64,000 nucleotides of DNA from an uncultured Spirochaetaceae bacterium (GTDB taxonomy: Bacteria > Spirochaetota > Spirochaetia > Sphaerochaetales > Sphaerochaetaceae): the NCBI GenBank assembly GCA_944392935.1, contig CALXYI010000038.1:52096-116095 (forward strand). The letters run 5' to 3'. The notes below the pieces were generated by a model, which was given only the letters and a program-made list of their open reading frames with translations, was not told the DNA's origin and ran no database searches. The first letter of the stretch is position 1. Every line of letters begins with the position of its first letter. The position numbers were made by a program, and so were the translations under genes. Below, piece by piece: positions 51,711 to 60,776 of this stretch.

Positions 51711-52766
51711 TCAGGGGATAAGGCCGTCAGCCGTATCCTGCACGACGATGCTGCCGTCTCGGATAAGAGCAGCGACTTCCGCGACAATGGCTTCGATCTC
51801 AGGAGTGAGATTCGGATTCGATGCCGGGATGCCTGCCCTGTTCTCGGCAACTCCGAGCACAAGATGCTGTCCGCCCTTGAATGTGCCGGCGGCAGCAGCC
51901 ATCGCCTGATCATACGCAACCCCTGTGACATCCTTCATCGCCGATGTGAGGATGCATGATTCGCCATTGCCCATATCGCCAACGGTATACTGATCGACAT
52001 CGACGCCTACTGCCCAGACATCCTCGCCGGAAAGACGGCGGGTCTTTGCCTCATTGATGACTCCCACGCCGGTACCGCCTGCTGCGGCGAAGATGGCATC
52101 AACGCCTTTGTTGTACATAGCCATGGCAAGCTGCTGCCCGCCTGCAAGATCCGCAAAGGAACCCTGGTACCTGAAGTTGGAAGGATCCATGCTCACTGAA
52201 GTCCCATAATGCCCGTTTGCATAGGCAACGCCCTGCTGGAAGCCCCAGTTGAACTTCTGCACAGCCGGAATCTCGAGGCCTCCGACGAATCCGACATCAC
52301 CCGTCTGCAGCTTGAGAGCCGTCGCAAGTCCTGCCATGAAGCCGGATTCCTGCTCCTTGAACGTGATGGCCACTGTATTCTTCCCGATGCCTGAAGCAAG
52401 CGCATCATCGATGATGATGAGCATCAGGTCAGGATACATGGACTGCGCCTGCGAGACCGCCTCTGCGAAAAGATAGCCCGGGCATGCTATGAACCTGTAG
52501 CCGTTGTCATAGAGATCGGAGATGGCTGTGAGGTAATCGGTGGTCGTAGTGCCTGATGGCCTGAGGTATGTGCACTGGAGGCCCAGCTCATCGGCGGCCT
52601 TCTTCACTCCTTCATAGGTACCCTGATTGAAGGAACGATCGTCGATCGTGCCTGAATCGGTGACCATTCCGAGCATGAGCTCAGATCCTGCCTTCTCTCC
52701 GGATCCGCCGGCGAATGCAGGTAAGACGAGACAGACTGCAAGAAGTACAGCAAAGACTTTCTTCAT
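51711..52766 (-). CDS. pnrA: BMP-family purine nucleoside-binding protein (PnrA-like)
   Basis: A 351-aa periplasmic receptor of the BMP family, related to Treponema pallidum PnrA (TmpC), which binds purine nucleosides. Landmarks: LGMVTDSGTIDDRSFNQGTYEG (about 32-53), the aromatic/Asp ligand area GFVGGLEIPAVQKFNWGFQQG (near 160-180), and AVGVDVDQY (near 255). The signal peptide ends LPAFAGGSG with no lipobox cysteine, unlike the lipoprotein PnrA. ATG 52766 follows AAAAGGAG. First gene of the operon. Confidence 0.9.
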   Translation of the reverse strand: MKKVFAVLLAVCLVLPAFAGGSGEKAGSELMLGMVTDSGTIDDRSFNQGTYEGVKKAADELGLQCTYLRPSGTTTTDYLTAISDLYDNGYRFIACPGYLFAEAVSQAQSMYPDLMLIIIDDALASGIGKNTVAITFKEQESGFMAGLATALKLQTGDVGFVGGLEIPAVQKFNWGFQQGVAYANGHYGTSVSMDPSNFRYQGSFADLAGGQQLAMAMYNKGVDAIFAAAGGTGVGVINEAKTRRLSGEDVWAVGVDVDQYTVGDMGNGESCILTSAMKDVTGVAYDQAMAAAAGTFKGGQHLVLGVAENRAGIPASNPNLTPEIEAIVAEVAALIRDGSIVVQDTADGLIP

Positions 52767-52797
52767 GGTGCTCTCCTTTTGGGGATGTGTTGGCTGT

Positions 52798-52826
52798 ATT
52801 CTACCTTCACTGCATGCACCTGTCAA
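52798..52826 (-). promoter_or_regulatory. promoter of the pnr operon
   Basis: On the minus strand: TTGACA (52826-52821), 17-nt spacer, TAGAAT (52803-52798). A near-consensus promoter; the predicted leader is about 25 nt, too short for a purine riboswitch. Confidence 0.75.
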
Positions 52827-52940
52827 ACTGAAGTATGCCGCGCACATAACGTATATCTGCGACGCAATTGCCTGCATGGCAATCAATTATCCTGCAGACA
52901 GCGCATATTCGGGATGTAACGGGCAATGCAGGGAGGATGA

Positions 52941-52970
52941 TTGATTCACTATTATGATAAAGACTAGACT
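52941..52970 (+). promoter_or_regulatory. promoter of BASS transporter gene (leaderless)
   Basis: TTGATT (52941-52946), 18-nt spacer, TAGACT (52965-52970). The -10 ends 6 nt before the ATG at 52977. Confidence 0.55.
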
Positions 52971-52976
52971 GTGCGC

Positions 52977-53963
52977 ATGGAAAGCATGTCGTCAGCAGAG
53001 ATATTCCTGAGGAAGGCAAACAGGCAGATGGAGCGCCTCATGCCGGTGCTCACGCCTTCCGGGGTCCTGATCGGGCTTCTGCTGTTCCCATTCTTCAAGC
53101 CGCTCAAGCCGCTTGTCACATGGCTGTTCGCTTTCCTGACGCTCGTGAACGGGATGGGAGTATCGATAGCGGACTTCAGGAAGGTCCTGCGGCATCCTGC
53201 ATCGCTTGCCGTGTTCATGATCTCCGCCTACCTGCTGCTGCCTGTGCTTTCCACATCCATTGCAGGGCTGCTCTTCTCCTCCGATCCTGAGACAGTCCTT
53301 GGCTTCACGATACTCTATGCGATCCCTACAGCCGTCTCCGGCTGCGTGTGGTCAGGGATATACGGCGGCAACGGGGCATTATCCATCGCGATGCTTGTGA
53401 TCGGCACCGTGCTTGCGCCAGCTGCAACGCCCCTTACCGTACGCATCCTGGCAGGTTCGGATATAGAGATAGATTCACAGGGCATGATGCTCTCCCTTCT
53501 CGGGATGGTGGTCATCCCGTCTCTGCTCGGAATAGCCATCAACTGGATCACGAAGGGAAGATGCACGGAGCATGCCGTACCCTCCCTCAAGCCGCTGACG
53601 AAGCTCTCGCTGCTTCTGGTGGTCATGATAAACACGAGCCAGATCGCCGAATCACTGATAGCCGAAGCCTCATGGGCATACATACCGGACTTCCTGACAG
53701 CCTTCGCATTCACCGTCTCCGGTTTCGTGATCGCCCGCCTGCTATCAGCGGCATTCCGCCTCAGCATGCCTGACACGATCGCTGTCACATTCGCATCGGG
53801 AATGAGGAACATATCCGCGGCGATGGTCATCGCCATAAGCTTCTTCCCGCCGCGTTCGGTGCTGCCGGTGATCGCAGGGATAGTGATGCAGCAGTCAGCC
53901 TGCGCGATAGCTGCGCCTTTCCTCTTCCGGAGGAATGAAGGGAAACGCAATATGCCATCATGA
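52977..53963 (+). CDS. BASS-family (bile acid:sodium symporter-like) transporter
   Basis: A 328-aa membrane protein with about nine to ten hydrophobic segments. The conserved crossing-helix region is visible in ILYAIPTAVSGCVWSGIYGGNGALS (about 120-144) and ASGMRNISAAMVIAISFFPP (about 265-285), matching the BASS fold. I start at ATG 52977, the base predicted as +1; a GTG at 52971 is in frame. It lies 27 nt before altronate dehydratase, so it may import an organic acid such as a hexuronate-derived compound. Substrate is inferred from position only. Confidence 0.75.
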   Translation: MESMSSAEIFLRKANRQMERLMPVLTPSGVLIGLLLFPFFKPLKPLVTWLFAFLTLVNGMGVSIADFRKVLRHPASLAVFMISAYLLLPVLSTSIAGLLFSSDPETVLGFTILYAIPTAVSGCVWSGIYGGNGALSIAMLVIGTVLAPAATPLTVRILAGSDIEIDSQGMMLSLLGMVVIPSLLGIAINWITKGRCTEHAVPSLKPLTKLSLLLVVMINTSQIAESLIAEASWAYIPDFLTAFAFTVSGFVIARLLSAAFRLSMPDTIAVTFASGMRNISAAMVIAISFFPPRSVLPVIAGIVMQQSACAIAAPFLFRRNEGKRNMPS

Positions 53964-53990
53964 CATGGCGCAACATACAAAGGGGATATC

Positions 53991-55490
53991 ATGAATGAGC
54001 TTATAAGGATAAACAGCAAGGACAACTGCGCGGTTGCGGTACGGCCGCTGACGAAAGGCGACGTCGTTACGGTCGATGACGATACCTTCACCATCTTCTC
54101 CAGCATCCCTGCGGGGCACAAGGTTGCGCTGCAGGATATCGCGAAGGGCGGCAGGATCATCAAGTATGGCTATACGATCGGCGAAGCTGCGGAGGATATC
54201 AGGAAAGGAAGCCATATCCACACATTCAACATCCGCTCACTCTTCTGCGCCGATAGCGGCTATTCATATGACAGGGCTGCGGCGGAGGCTGCGGCGGCAG
54301 AGGTGAAGAGGGATAAATGGCAGGGACAGGTTCCCACGATAATGGCCTACAGGAGGCAGGACGGCAGGATCGGCATCCGCAATTCCCTCTGGATCATCCC
54401 CACCGTCGGCTGCGTGAACGGAGTCGCTTCGGCCCTCGCCGAATGGGGGAACGCGAATCTCGGCATTGCCGATGGTGTCCATGCATATACGCATCCTTTC
54501 GGATGCTCCCAGCTCGGGGCAGACAGCAGCAATACCGCTAGGATCCTTGCCGATCTCATCATGCACCCCAATGCAGGCGGCGTGCTTGTCATAGGGCTCG
54601 GATGCGAGACCAATGCGATGGCTTCATATGAAGAGCTTCCGGTAGACAGGAGCAGGGTGCGCTTCATGGCCTGCCAGGAGGAGAAGGATGAGATCGCGAA
54701 GGGAAAGGAGCTGCTTTCCCTCATTGCCGGGAGGATGAAGGAGGATGCGAGGGAGCCTGCATCGATGGCCGAGCTTGTGATAGGGCTCAAATGCGGAGGA
54801 TCCACAGGCCTTTCCGGCGTGACCGCGAATCCGCTCGTAGGAAGATTCTGCAATGAGATCGTATCGATGGGAGGTTCTGCCATTCTCACGGAGATACCTG
54901 AGATGTTCGGCGCGGAGCAGATCCTGATGAACAGGGCGGCAAGCCAGGAAGTCTACGATAAGCTCGTCAGGATGATGGAGGACTACAGGAAGTATTTCGC
55001 CTCGCATGGCGGAACCCTCTATGACAGCCCCCTCCCATCCGACAGGGCGGGCGGCATCTCGACGATGGAGGACAAGAGCCTTGGCTGCATCCAGAAAGGC
55101 GGCAGCGTGCCCGTCTCCGATGTACTGGAATATGGCGGGACTGTGTCGGAACCAGGGCTGAACATCCTGGCAAGCCCGGGAAACGATATAGTATCCACTA
55201 CCGCTCTGAGTGCTGCCGGCGCGCACCTCATACTCTTCGCGACAGGCCACGGCACTCCTCTGGGAGCACCGGTACCGACTGTGAAGATAGCTGCAGACAG
55301 GACCCTTGCGGAGAGCAAGCCAGGATGGGTGGACTTCGATGCATCCGCGATGCTGGAGGAACTGCCGGAAGCTGTCGACGAGGCCCTTATATCCCTTGTG
55401 GCAAGCATTGCCAGCGGGGAGAAGCGCACCAGGAACGAGATCAACGGCTATTCAGGGATATCGATATACAAAGATGGCGTGATTCTCTGA
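53991..55490 (+). CDS. uxaA: altronate dehydratase family protein (UxaA-like)
   Basis: A 499-aa dehydratase of the altronate/galactarate dehydratase family, which yields 2-keto-3-deoxy sugar acids in hexuronate breakdown. The N-terminal SAF domain spans about 1-95 (LTKGDVVTVDDDTF, IAKGGRIIKYGYTIG). The catalytic part shows THPFGCSQLG near 175, GCETNAM near 215, LKCGGSTGLSG near 285 and GHGTPLGAP near 425. Full length for UxaA. An AGGGGA precedes the ATG. It is in a row with a BASS transporter and an IclR regulator, a plausible sugar-acid module. Confidence 0.9.
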   Translation: MNELIRINSKDNCAVAVRPLTKGDVVTVDDDTFTIFSSIPAGHKVALQDIAKGGRIIKYGYTIGEAAEDIRKGSHIHTFNIRSLFCADSGYSYDRAAAEAAAAEVKRDKWQGQVPTIMAYRRQDGRIGIRNSLWIIPTVGCVNGVASALAEWGNANLGIADGVHAYTHPFGCSQLGADSSNTARILADLIMHPNAGGVLVIGLGCETNAMASYEELPVDRSRVRFMACQEEKDEIAKGKELLSLIAGRMKEDAREPASMAELVIGLKCGGSTGLSGVTANPLVGRFCNEIVSMGGSAILTEIPEMFGAEQILMNRAASQEVYDKLVRMMEDYRKYFASHGGTLYDSPLPSDRAGGISTMEDKSLGCIQKGGSVPVSDVLEYGGTVSEPGLNILASPGNDIVSTTALSAAGAHLILFATGHGTPLGAPVPTVKIAADRTLAESKPGWVDFDASAMLEELPEAVDEALISLVASIASGEKRTRNEINGYSGISIYKDGVIL

Positions 55491-55515
55491 CGCCGGAAAT
55501 CCGATGGAGGACAGG

Positions 55516-56289
55516 ATGGACGCAGGAAATGGCTACGGGAAGCTGACGAACGCAGTGACGCGCACGATTGCCATACTCGAAGCCCTATCGAGGCAGGAAT
55601 GCGCGAATCTGGAGGATCTTGCCAGGACAACGGACCTTCCCAAGGCCACGCTGCTGCGTTTCCTGTCAACGCTCACCGCACTGGGCTACATACGCAGGGA
55701 CGGGAACGGCATGTATCATCTCACGCTGAGGATGTTCACAGTAGGCTCCGGGGCCCTGAAGCATACGGATCTCCTGAAGACAGCAAGGCCTTACGCGGAG
55801 GATCTCGCCCGTACGCTCGGGGAGACCGTGCAGCTATGGACAAGGGAAGGAAACGGAAGCGTATGCATCCTCTCCATACTCTCAAGCCATATCCTGAGGA
55901 TATACTCAAGGGAAGGCCTGGTGATCCCTATGTACTGCACAGCTGCCGGGAAGGCACTGCTGGCCGCCATGCCTTCCTCTTCCCTCCTGGATTATCTTGC
56001 CGCCGTTCCACTGAAGCCATTCACTCCCAATACGATAACGGAAGAGGAGGCGCTCAAGGAGGATATCAGGGGAGCAGCGGAAAGAGGATGGGCAATGGAT
56101 GATGAGGAATTCGAGGAGGATATCATCAGCATCGCCGCTCCGATAATGGACCGAGCATCCTCTGCGGCTGCAGCCATTTCCGTCTCATGGCCTTCATTCA
56201 GATTCAGCAGGGCTGAGGCAAGGAAGCATGCCGGGATGATAAAGGCAGCTGCAGGGAGCATCTCAGGGCTGCTTGGAAGCCCTTCCTGA
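55516..56289 (+). CDS. IclR-family transcriptional regulator
   Basis: A 257-aa regulator. The N-terminal winged helix-turn-helix covers about 10-70 (ANLEDLARTTDLPKATLLRFLS), and the C-terminal effector domain about 85-255 (YCTAAGKALLAAMP near 139-152; ISIAAPIMD near 203). I start at ATG 55516, preceded by GGAGGACAGG; ATG 55504 is in frame. It lies 25 nt after uxaA. IclR proteins often control sugar-acid and aromatic catabolism, so it probably governs this module. Confidence 0.88.
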   Translation: MDAGNGYGKLTNAVTRTIAILEALSRQECANLEDLARTTDLPKATLLRFLSTLTALGYIRRDGNGMYHLTLRMFTVGSGALKHTDLLKTARPYAEDLARTLGETVQLWTREGNGSVCILSILSSHILRIYSREGLVIPMYCTAAGKALLAAMPSSSLLDYLAAVPLKPFTPNTITEEEALKEDIRGAAERGWAMDDEEFEEDIISIAAPIMDRASSAAAAISVSWPSFRFSRAEARKHAGMIKAAAGSISGLLGSPS

Positions 56290-56348
56290 GCAATACCTTC
56301 CGATGCACATCCATATATCACGATGATGCGGGAGGAATGAATGGGAAT

Positions 56349-56408
56349 ATGGATACCGCCCTGGACCGGGAAGTATCCATGAGCCGGTGAGCCGGGGTCT
56401 CCCCCGGC
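56349..56408. other. two tandem hairpins between convergent genes
   Basis: ATGGATAC/GTATCCAT (56349-56356 and 56373-56380) and GCCGGGG/CCCCGGC (56391-56397 and 56402-56408). Neither has a T-run. They lie between the converging IclR and NCS2 genes and may slow or end transcription from both sides. Confidence 0.45.
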
Positions 56409-56417
56409 CCGCATGGA

Positions 56418-57785
56418 TCAGGCTGTCGCCTTGAGGATGAAGTCTATTATGAAGAGGACGGAAGCAACCGCGATGATCGGGTGTATCTCCCTGGCCTTCT
56501 TCGTGCAGATCTTCGTGAGGCAGTACATTATGAAGCCGGCTGCGATACCGTTCGTGATGCCATATGTGAAGCTCATGATGGCAACGGTGAAGAATGCAGG
56601 CACTGCATCCTCGAGGTTCTTCCAGCTGATATCCGAGAACGGCTCTACCATCAGGATACCTACTACGATAAGGGCCGGGGACGTAGCCGCTGACGGCACC
56701 ATTCCGATGAGTCCTGAGAACGGCAGGCAGAGTATGAAGAGCGCTGCGGTCACAAGGCTGGTAAGCCCGGTGCGGCCTCCCGCCGCGATACCCGCGGAGC
56801 TCTCTACGAATGTCGTTGCGTTGCTGGTTCCGAGGCATGCGCCGATGCTTGTCGCTACGCAGTCCGCGACAAGGGCCTTGTCGAGGCGGCTCTTGAATCC
56901 TACGCTCTCAAGCGCCTTCTCATCCTCTTCGTCGAAGATATGGCTCTTGCGCCCGGTTCCGATGAATGTGCCGATCGAGTCGAATGTATCGGAAAGGCTC
57001 ATGGAGAAGATCGTCACTATGACGAACGGGATCTTCGCGGGATCGGAGAAGAGCGAACCCAGGCCCGGGGAACCGAAGAAGCTGAACGCGACTTCCCTGA
57101 ATCCTTCCATCGTCTCGCTTCCGGAGAAGATCGTCGCAGGAAGCGCGGTGACGCCCATCGGTATGCCGATCACCGTTGTCGCGATGATCCCTATGAGGAT
57201 GGCGCCCTTTACCTTCATGACCATCAGGACGACTATGATCAGAAGCCCGATGACAGCAAGCACGAGATGGGGCGCATTGAATGGCTGCATTCCCGGAGTA
57301 ACGCTCGGATACGCTCCCGTGAAGGAGACAAGGCCCGCATTGTTCATGCCGAGATATGCTATGAAGAGCCCGATGCCTCCGCCGATTGCATTCTGGAGTC
57401 CCTCAGGAATCGACTTGACTATGGATTTCCTCAGCTTCGTTACCGTGATGATGATGTTTATCAGGCCGCAGATGAAGACCATTGCCAGGGCTTCCTGCCA
57501 GACAAAGCCGCCCGCCATGCAGATCGTATAGGTGAACAGGGCATTCAGCCCCATGCCCGGTGCGATGGCATACGGGACATTGGCGAACAAGGCCATGACA
57601 AGCGTTCCGACGGCAGCTGCAAGGCATGTGGCGACGAAGACGCCATGCCAGCTCATCCCGGTTTCGGAAAGCATATTCGGATTCACGAATATGATGTAGG
57701 CCATTGTGAAGAATGTCGTAAAGCCGGCTACAACCTCGGTCTTCACGCTGGTATTCTTCTCTGCGAGACAAAAGAAATCACTCAT
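56418..57785 (-). CDS. NCS2-family purine permease (AzgA/GhxP type)
   Basis: A 455-aa inner-membrane permease with about 12-13 hydrophobic segments, of the adenine/guanine/hypoxanthine branch. Landmarks: FTTFFTMAYIIFVNPNML (about 23-40), NVPYAIAPGMGLNALFTYT (about 72-90), SIPEGLQNAIGGGIGLFIAYLG (about 132-153), and GTSNATTFVESSAGIAAGGRTGL (about 326-348). The start at 57785 follows AAAAGGAG. It takes up the base products that the phosphorylase and deaminase recycle. Confidence 0.9.
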   Translation of the reverse strand: MSDFFCLAEKNTSVKTEVVAGFTTFFTMAYIIFVNPNMLSETGMSWHGVFVATCLAAAVGTLVMALFANVPYAIAPGMGLNALFTYTICMAGGFVWQEALAMVFICGLINIIITVTKLRKSIVKSIPEGLQNAIGGGIGLFIAYLGMNNAGLVSFTGAYPSVTPGMQPFNAPHLVLAVIGLLIIVVLMVMKVKGAILIGIIATTVIGIPMGVTALPATIFSGSETMEGFREVAFSFFGSPGLGSLFSDPAKIPFVIVTIFSMSLSDTFDSIGTFIGTGRKSHIFDEEDEKALESVGFKSRLDKALVADCVATSIGACLGTSNATTFVESSAGIAAGGRTGLTSLVTAALFILCLPFSGLIGMVPSAATSPALIVVGILMVEPFSDISWKNLEDAVPAFFTVAIMSFTYGITNGIAAGFIMYCLTKICTKKAREIHPIIAVASVLFIIDFILKATA

Positions 57786-57824
57786 ATCTTTCTCCTTTTC
57801 CCAGAGCGAAGGACGGACAGAAAG

Positions 57825-57841
57825 CCCCGCCTGCAACGGGG
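57825..57841 (-). other. leader hairpin of the NCS2 permease gene
   Basis: CCCCG/CGGGG with a 7-nt loop (57825-57829 and 57837-57841), followed on the minus strand by CTTTCTGT. The leader is about 75 nt. It does not match the purine riboswitch consensus. Confidence 0.4.
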
Positions 57842-57868
57842 TTCAGCCCATCCACTGTAACCATGTTC

Positions 57869-57897
57869 AGTATATGGTCGATTCCTGCATCGCGCAA
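57869..57897 (-). promoter_or_regulatory. promoter of the NCS2 permease gene
   Basis: On the minus strand: TTGCGC (57897-57892), 17-nt spacer, TATACT (57874-57869). Confidence 0.55.
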
Positions 57898-57947
57898 ATT
57901 ATTTTCGATATCGGACAGATGGCTGTGGATCTATCCGATTTTCGCGC

Positions 57948-59081
57948 TCACAGCAGATAAGGCTGCGAGAATGATACGGGATGCCTGTTATCCGAGAGGA
58001 CCTTCTCCAGATAAGCCGTATCCAGTCCCAGCTCGGAGACAAGGCGCACGAGAAGCGGCTCGCCTATGAGATTCTGCTCGCAGAAGAGATACGAGAGCGC
58101 CTTCTCCGCTATATGCCCGGGAAGCACCGAATTGAGGTAGATGCCATCGCTGCCATAGCGCTGCAGCAGATTCGCGAAGAGAAGTGAGTGCTCCGGATCC
58201 CTGTGAAGCGCCCTGAGCTCATCAAGCAGCGGCTTCACATCCCCCCTTCCCGCCCTTTCCCCGAGCGGCTTGAGGGTGAAGAACGTATATTCCTTCCCCG
58301 GAAGATAGTGATGCTGCTCGCACCGGGCTTCGTAATCAGGCTCCAGGCTGCTGTTCCTCACCTTGTCGCCGCCTACCACGATGAGCGGATCGAAGTAGAG
58401 CGCAGGGCATTCCCTGCCGTCGACCCTGTAGTATCTGTAGGTATAGAAAGCCGAGGCAAGGCAGTCAGGATGCTCGCAGTATGCTGTCAGCGGAATGACA
58501 TCGGTCGCTATATCCAGCATCAGGCGGGCGGTTGAATTGAAGAACTCCCGCCTGAAATTGAGGATGAGCGTAGGGAAGACGAACATGCAGCCGCGCTCAA
58601 TCGCATAGTTGCGCGCGACATAGGCCAGGCGCTCATCGAAGAAGGAGGCCTCATCGATTATGTATGTGCCGACATCAGGATTATCCTTCAGCACCTGCTC
58701 GAAGCCGAAGGAATCCCTTATCCTGGCGATATTCCCGCCGCAGCTTATGTATCCGGAACGGTATGCCATCGCATCCTCCGGATAGTCCGTGAAGCGGGCA
58801 CCATCGATCTCCGAGCGTATGAAGAAGACATTCCTCCTGTCCACGCTGCCTGTGGATGTAAGGCTTCCGATGACGCTGCTCTTCCTCCTTGCAACCGAGG
58901 CATCCCGCCATATGCGCGCCGCGAACTCGGTCTTGCCGGAGCCCATGGGACCGATGACAAGCACACGCCGTCCGGGTGTCGTGAAGTCGAAATGGGTGAA
59001 TGCCTCATGGACATCCAGAGTCGGGAACCCCAGGGAGCGGAGGAAGTCCGCGCCAGGGGTATTGTTCTCAAGTCCTGGCAT
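57948..59081 (-). CDS. tdk: thymidine kinase-like protein with C-terminal extension
   Basis: A 377-aa protein, much longer than the usual 190-230 aa thymidine kinase. The P-loop is [14 protein letters not shown] (about 40-53), the Walker B/lid region [12 protein letters not shown] (about 148), and the zinc/lasso region [21 protein letters not shown] (about 206-226) with VVGGDKVRN and [12 protein letters not shown] (about 240-270). Residues about 275-377 form an extra helical domain that I do not recognise. The start overlaps deoC by 14 nt. It probably phosphorylates thymidine for dTMP salvage. Confidence 0.82.
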   Translation of the reverse strand: MPGLENNTPGADFLRSLGFPTLDVHEAFTHFDFTTPGRRVLVIGPMGSGKTEFAARIWRDASVARRKSSVIGSLTSTGSVDRRNVFFIRSEIDGARFTDYPEDAMAYRSGYISCGGNIARIRDSFGFEQVLKDNPDVGTYIIDEASFFDERLAYVARNYAIERGCMFVFPTLILNFRREFFNSTARLMLDIATDVIPLTAYCEHPDCLASAFYTYRYYRVDGRECPALYFDPLIVVGGDKVRNSSLEPDYEARCEQHHYLPGKEYTFFTLKPLGERAGRGDVKPLLDELRALHRDPEHSLLFANLLQRYGSDGIYLNSVLPGHIAEKALSYLFCEQNLIGEPLLVRLVSELGLDTAYLEKVLSDNRHPVSFSQPYLL

Positions 59082-59724
59082 CGGCAGCCTTCACGATGGC
59101 AACGCCCGCGCTTGCGCCTATGCGCGTTGCACCTGCCTCGATCATAGCCATGGCAGTATCGAGATCCCTTATGCCTCCGGAAGCCTTGACTCCGAGGCTG
59201 CCGCCTACTGTCCTGTGCATCAGGGCGACATCATGCACTTCGGCTCCGCCCTTGGAGAATCCCGTGCTTGTCTTGACGAAATCAGCACCGGCCTCCTTTG
59301 AGAGGATGCATGCCCTCACCTTCTCCTCATCCGAAAGGAGGCATGTCTCGATGATGACCTTGAGGATCCTGCCGCGGCATGCTTCGCGCACAGCCTTGAT
59401 ATCCTCAAGCACCTCGCTGTCCATACCGGATTTCAGGAAGCCGATGTTCAATACCATATCGATCTCATCAGCGCCGTTCGATACGGCTATGGCAGCCTCC
59501 TCTGCCTTCGCCTTCGTCTCCATGGCCCCGAGCGGGAAGCCAACGACGGTGCATACATGCACGCCGGTGCCATCGAGGAGGGCTGAGGCTTCCCTGACCC
59601 AGCACGAATTCACGCAGACCGATGCGAAATGATGCTCAGCAGCCTCCCTGCAGAGCTCCTCTATCCTCTCCTTCGTGGCATCTGCTGCCAGGAGCGTATG
59701 ATCGATGTACTTTGCAATATCCAT
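59068..59724 (-). CDS. deoC: deoxyribose-phosphate aldolase
   Basis: A 218-aa TIM-barrel aldolase that splits 2-deoxyribose 5-phosphate to glyceraldehyde 3-phosphate and acetaldehyde. Landmarks: [12 protein letters not shown] (about 6-17), VVGFPLGAM (about 61-69), [11 protein letters not shown] (about 120-130), the Schiff-base Lys in [13 protein letters not shown] (about 148), and the proton-relay Lys in [10 protein letters not shown] (about 178). I start at ATG 59724 with CGGAG 9 nt upstream; the upstream frame to 59769 is discarded. It completes deoxynucleoside breakdown next to thymidine kinase. Confidence 0.94.
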   Translation of the reverse strand: MDIAKYIDHTLLAADATKERIEELCREAAEHHFASVCVNSCWVREASALLDGTGVHVCTVVGFPLGAMETKAKAEEAAIAVSNGADEIDMVLNIGFLKSGMDSEVLEDIKAVREACRGRILKVIIETCLLSDEEKVRACILSKEAGADFVKTSTGFSKGGAEVHDVALMHRTVGGSLGVKASGGIRDLDTAMAMIEAGATRIGASAGVAIVKAADART

Positions 59725-59809
59725 AAAAAGACTCCGATTGGCATTATAGCATCGCCGGAGGAAAGGCATCCATGTTGATGCATCTCCTCCTCATTGCTAC
59801 TCTGCTTGT

Positions 59810-60769
59810 ATGCTTCTGTATATCTTCGAAGAGCTCTTCACATGGCTGATGCTCTTCATCATCCTCCTGAATATCTCGCAGCGGAAATTCCCGCGCTCGG
59901 ATGCGAAGAGGAAAGCGACTCTCCTCATTGCTGTCGACTTCCTCGCAGTCTATGCACTCACAGCCCTCGTCTCGATATGGCAGCTGCCGCCATGGATGGA
60001 TCTCATATGCCTTGCTATCGGCATAGCCGCAGCCGTCATCTTCAGGAAGAGCGTATGGCCATTCAGGCTCCATTGCCGTTCATGCGGCAGGCGGCTGGAT
60101 TTCAACCATATCATCGGGTATGACGAGAACATCTGCCAGGAATGCTACTGGAAGGAGCATCCGGAGGAGAAGGAAGCCGAGGATGCGAAGAACAGGACAC
60201 CGGAGGAAAGGCTCGAGGACAGCTATATCAGGGCCGGGAAGGTCGATGATATCCAATGGGATGCATGGGAACCGACGGAGACATGCGTCCTGACATACGT
60301 CACGGATGGCCCCCGCATCCTGATGATCATGAAGAAGAAGGGTCTCGGAGCGGGATACATAAACGCTCCCGGAGGCCATATAGAGATCGAAGAGACGAAG
60401 AAGGAAGCCGCCATAAGGGAGACGAAGGAGGAGACAGGGCTCGATGTATCGGACCTCGAGGAGCGCGGAACGCTGAGATTCCAGTTCAGGGACGGACTCA
60501 GGATGCTCGGCTATGTCTTCTTCACATCCTCATGGTCAGGGACGATGATCGAGGAAAGCGAGGAGACGAAGCCCTTCTGGACGGATATAGCCGATCTGGA
60601 TTACGGCGCCATGTGGGAGGATGACAGGATGTGGCTGCCGATGGCGCTTGAGGGAAAGAGATTCAACGGCTATTTCATCTTCGATGACAGGAAGATGGTG
60701 GACGGCCGCGTGGATGAGGCGGAGGAAGAGGATCCTGTGATCGAGCTGGATGAGGATACAGAGCTCTGA
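59810..60769 (+). CDS. membrane-anchored zinc-ribbon NUDIX hydrolase fusion
   Basis: A 319-aa protein with three parts. Residues about 1-85 contain two to three hydrophobic helices. Residues about 88-112 hold a zinc ribbon (HCRSCGRRL then ICQECYW). Residues about 150-290 are a NUDIX domain with an intact Nudix box, GHIEIEETKKEAAIRETKEE then TGL (about 188-210). The remainder is acidic. The NUDIX part resembles 8-oxo-dGTP diphosphatases (MutT/MTH1). Membrane attachment and a zinc ribbon are unusual for this family. No ribosome binding site is evident before ATG 59810. Confidence 0.75.
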   Translation: MLLYIFEELFTWLMLFIILLNISQRKFPRSDAKRKATLLIAVDFLAVYALTALVSIWQLPPWMDLICLAIGIAAAVIFRKSVWPFRLHCRSCGRRLDFNHIIGYDENICQECYWKEHPEEKEAEDAKNRTPEERLEDSYIRAGKVDDIQWDAWEPTETCVLTYVTDGPRILMIMKKKGLGAGYINAPGGHIEIEETKKEAAIRETKEETGLDVSDLEERGTLRFQFRDGLRMLGYVFFTSSWSGTMIEESEETKPFWTDIADLDYGAMWEDDRMWLPMALEGKRFNGYFIFDDRKMVDGRVDEAEEEDPVIELDEDTEL

Positions 60770-60776
60770 GACGATA

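Noticed and set aside
52767..52797. Possible purine riboswitch before pnrA
   Set aside because: The predicted leader is about 25 nt, too short for any known riboswitch.
57786..57862. Possible purine riboswitch in the NCS2 permease leader
   Set aside because: The leader lacks the conserved UAUA...GUUUCUACC core of the purine riboswitch; only a short GC hairpin is present.
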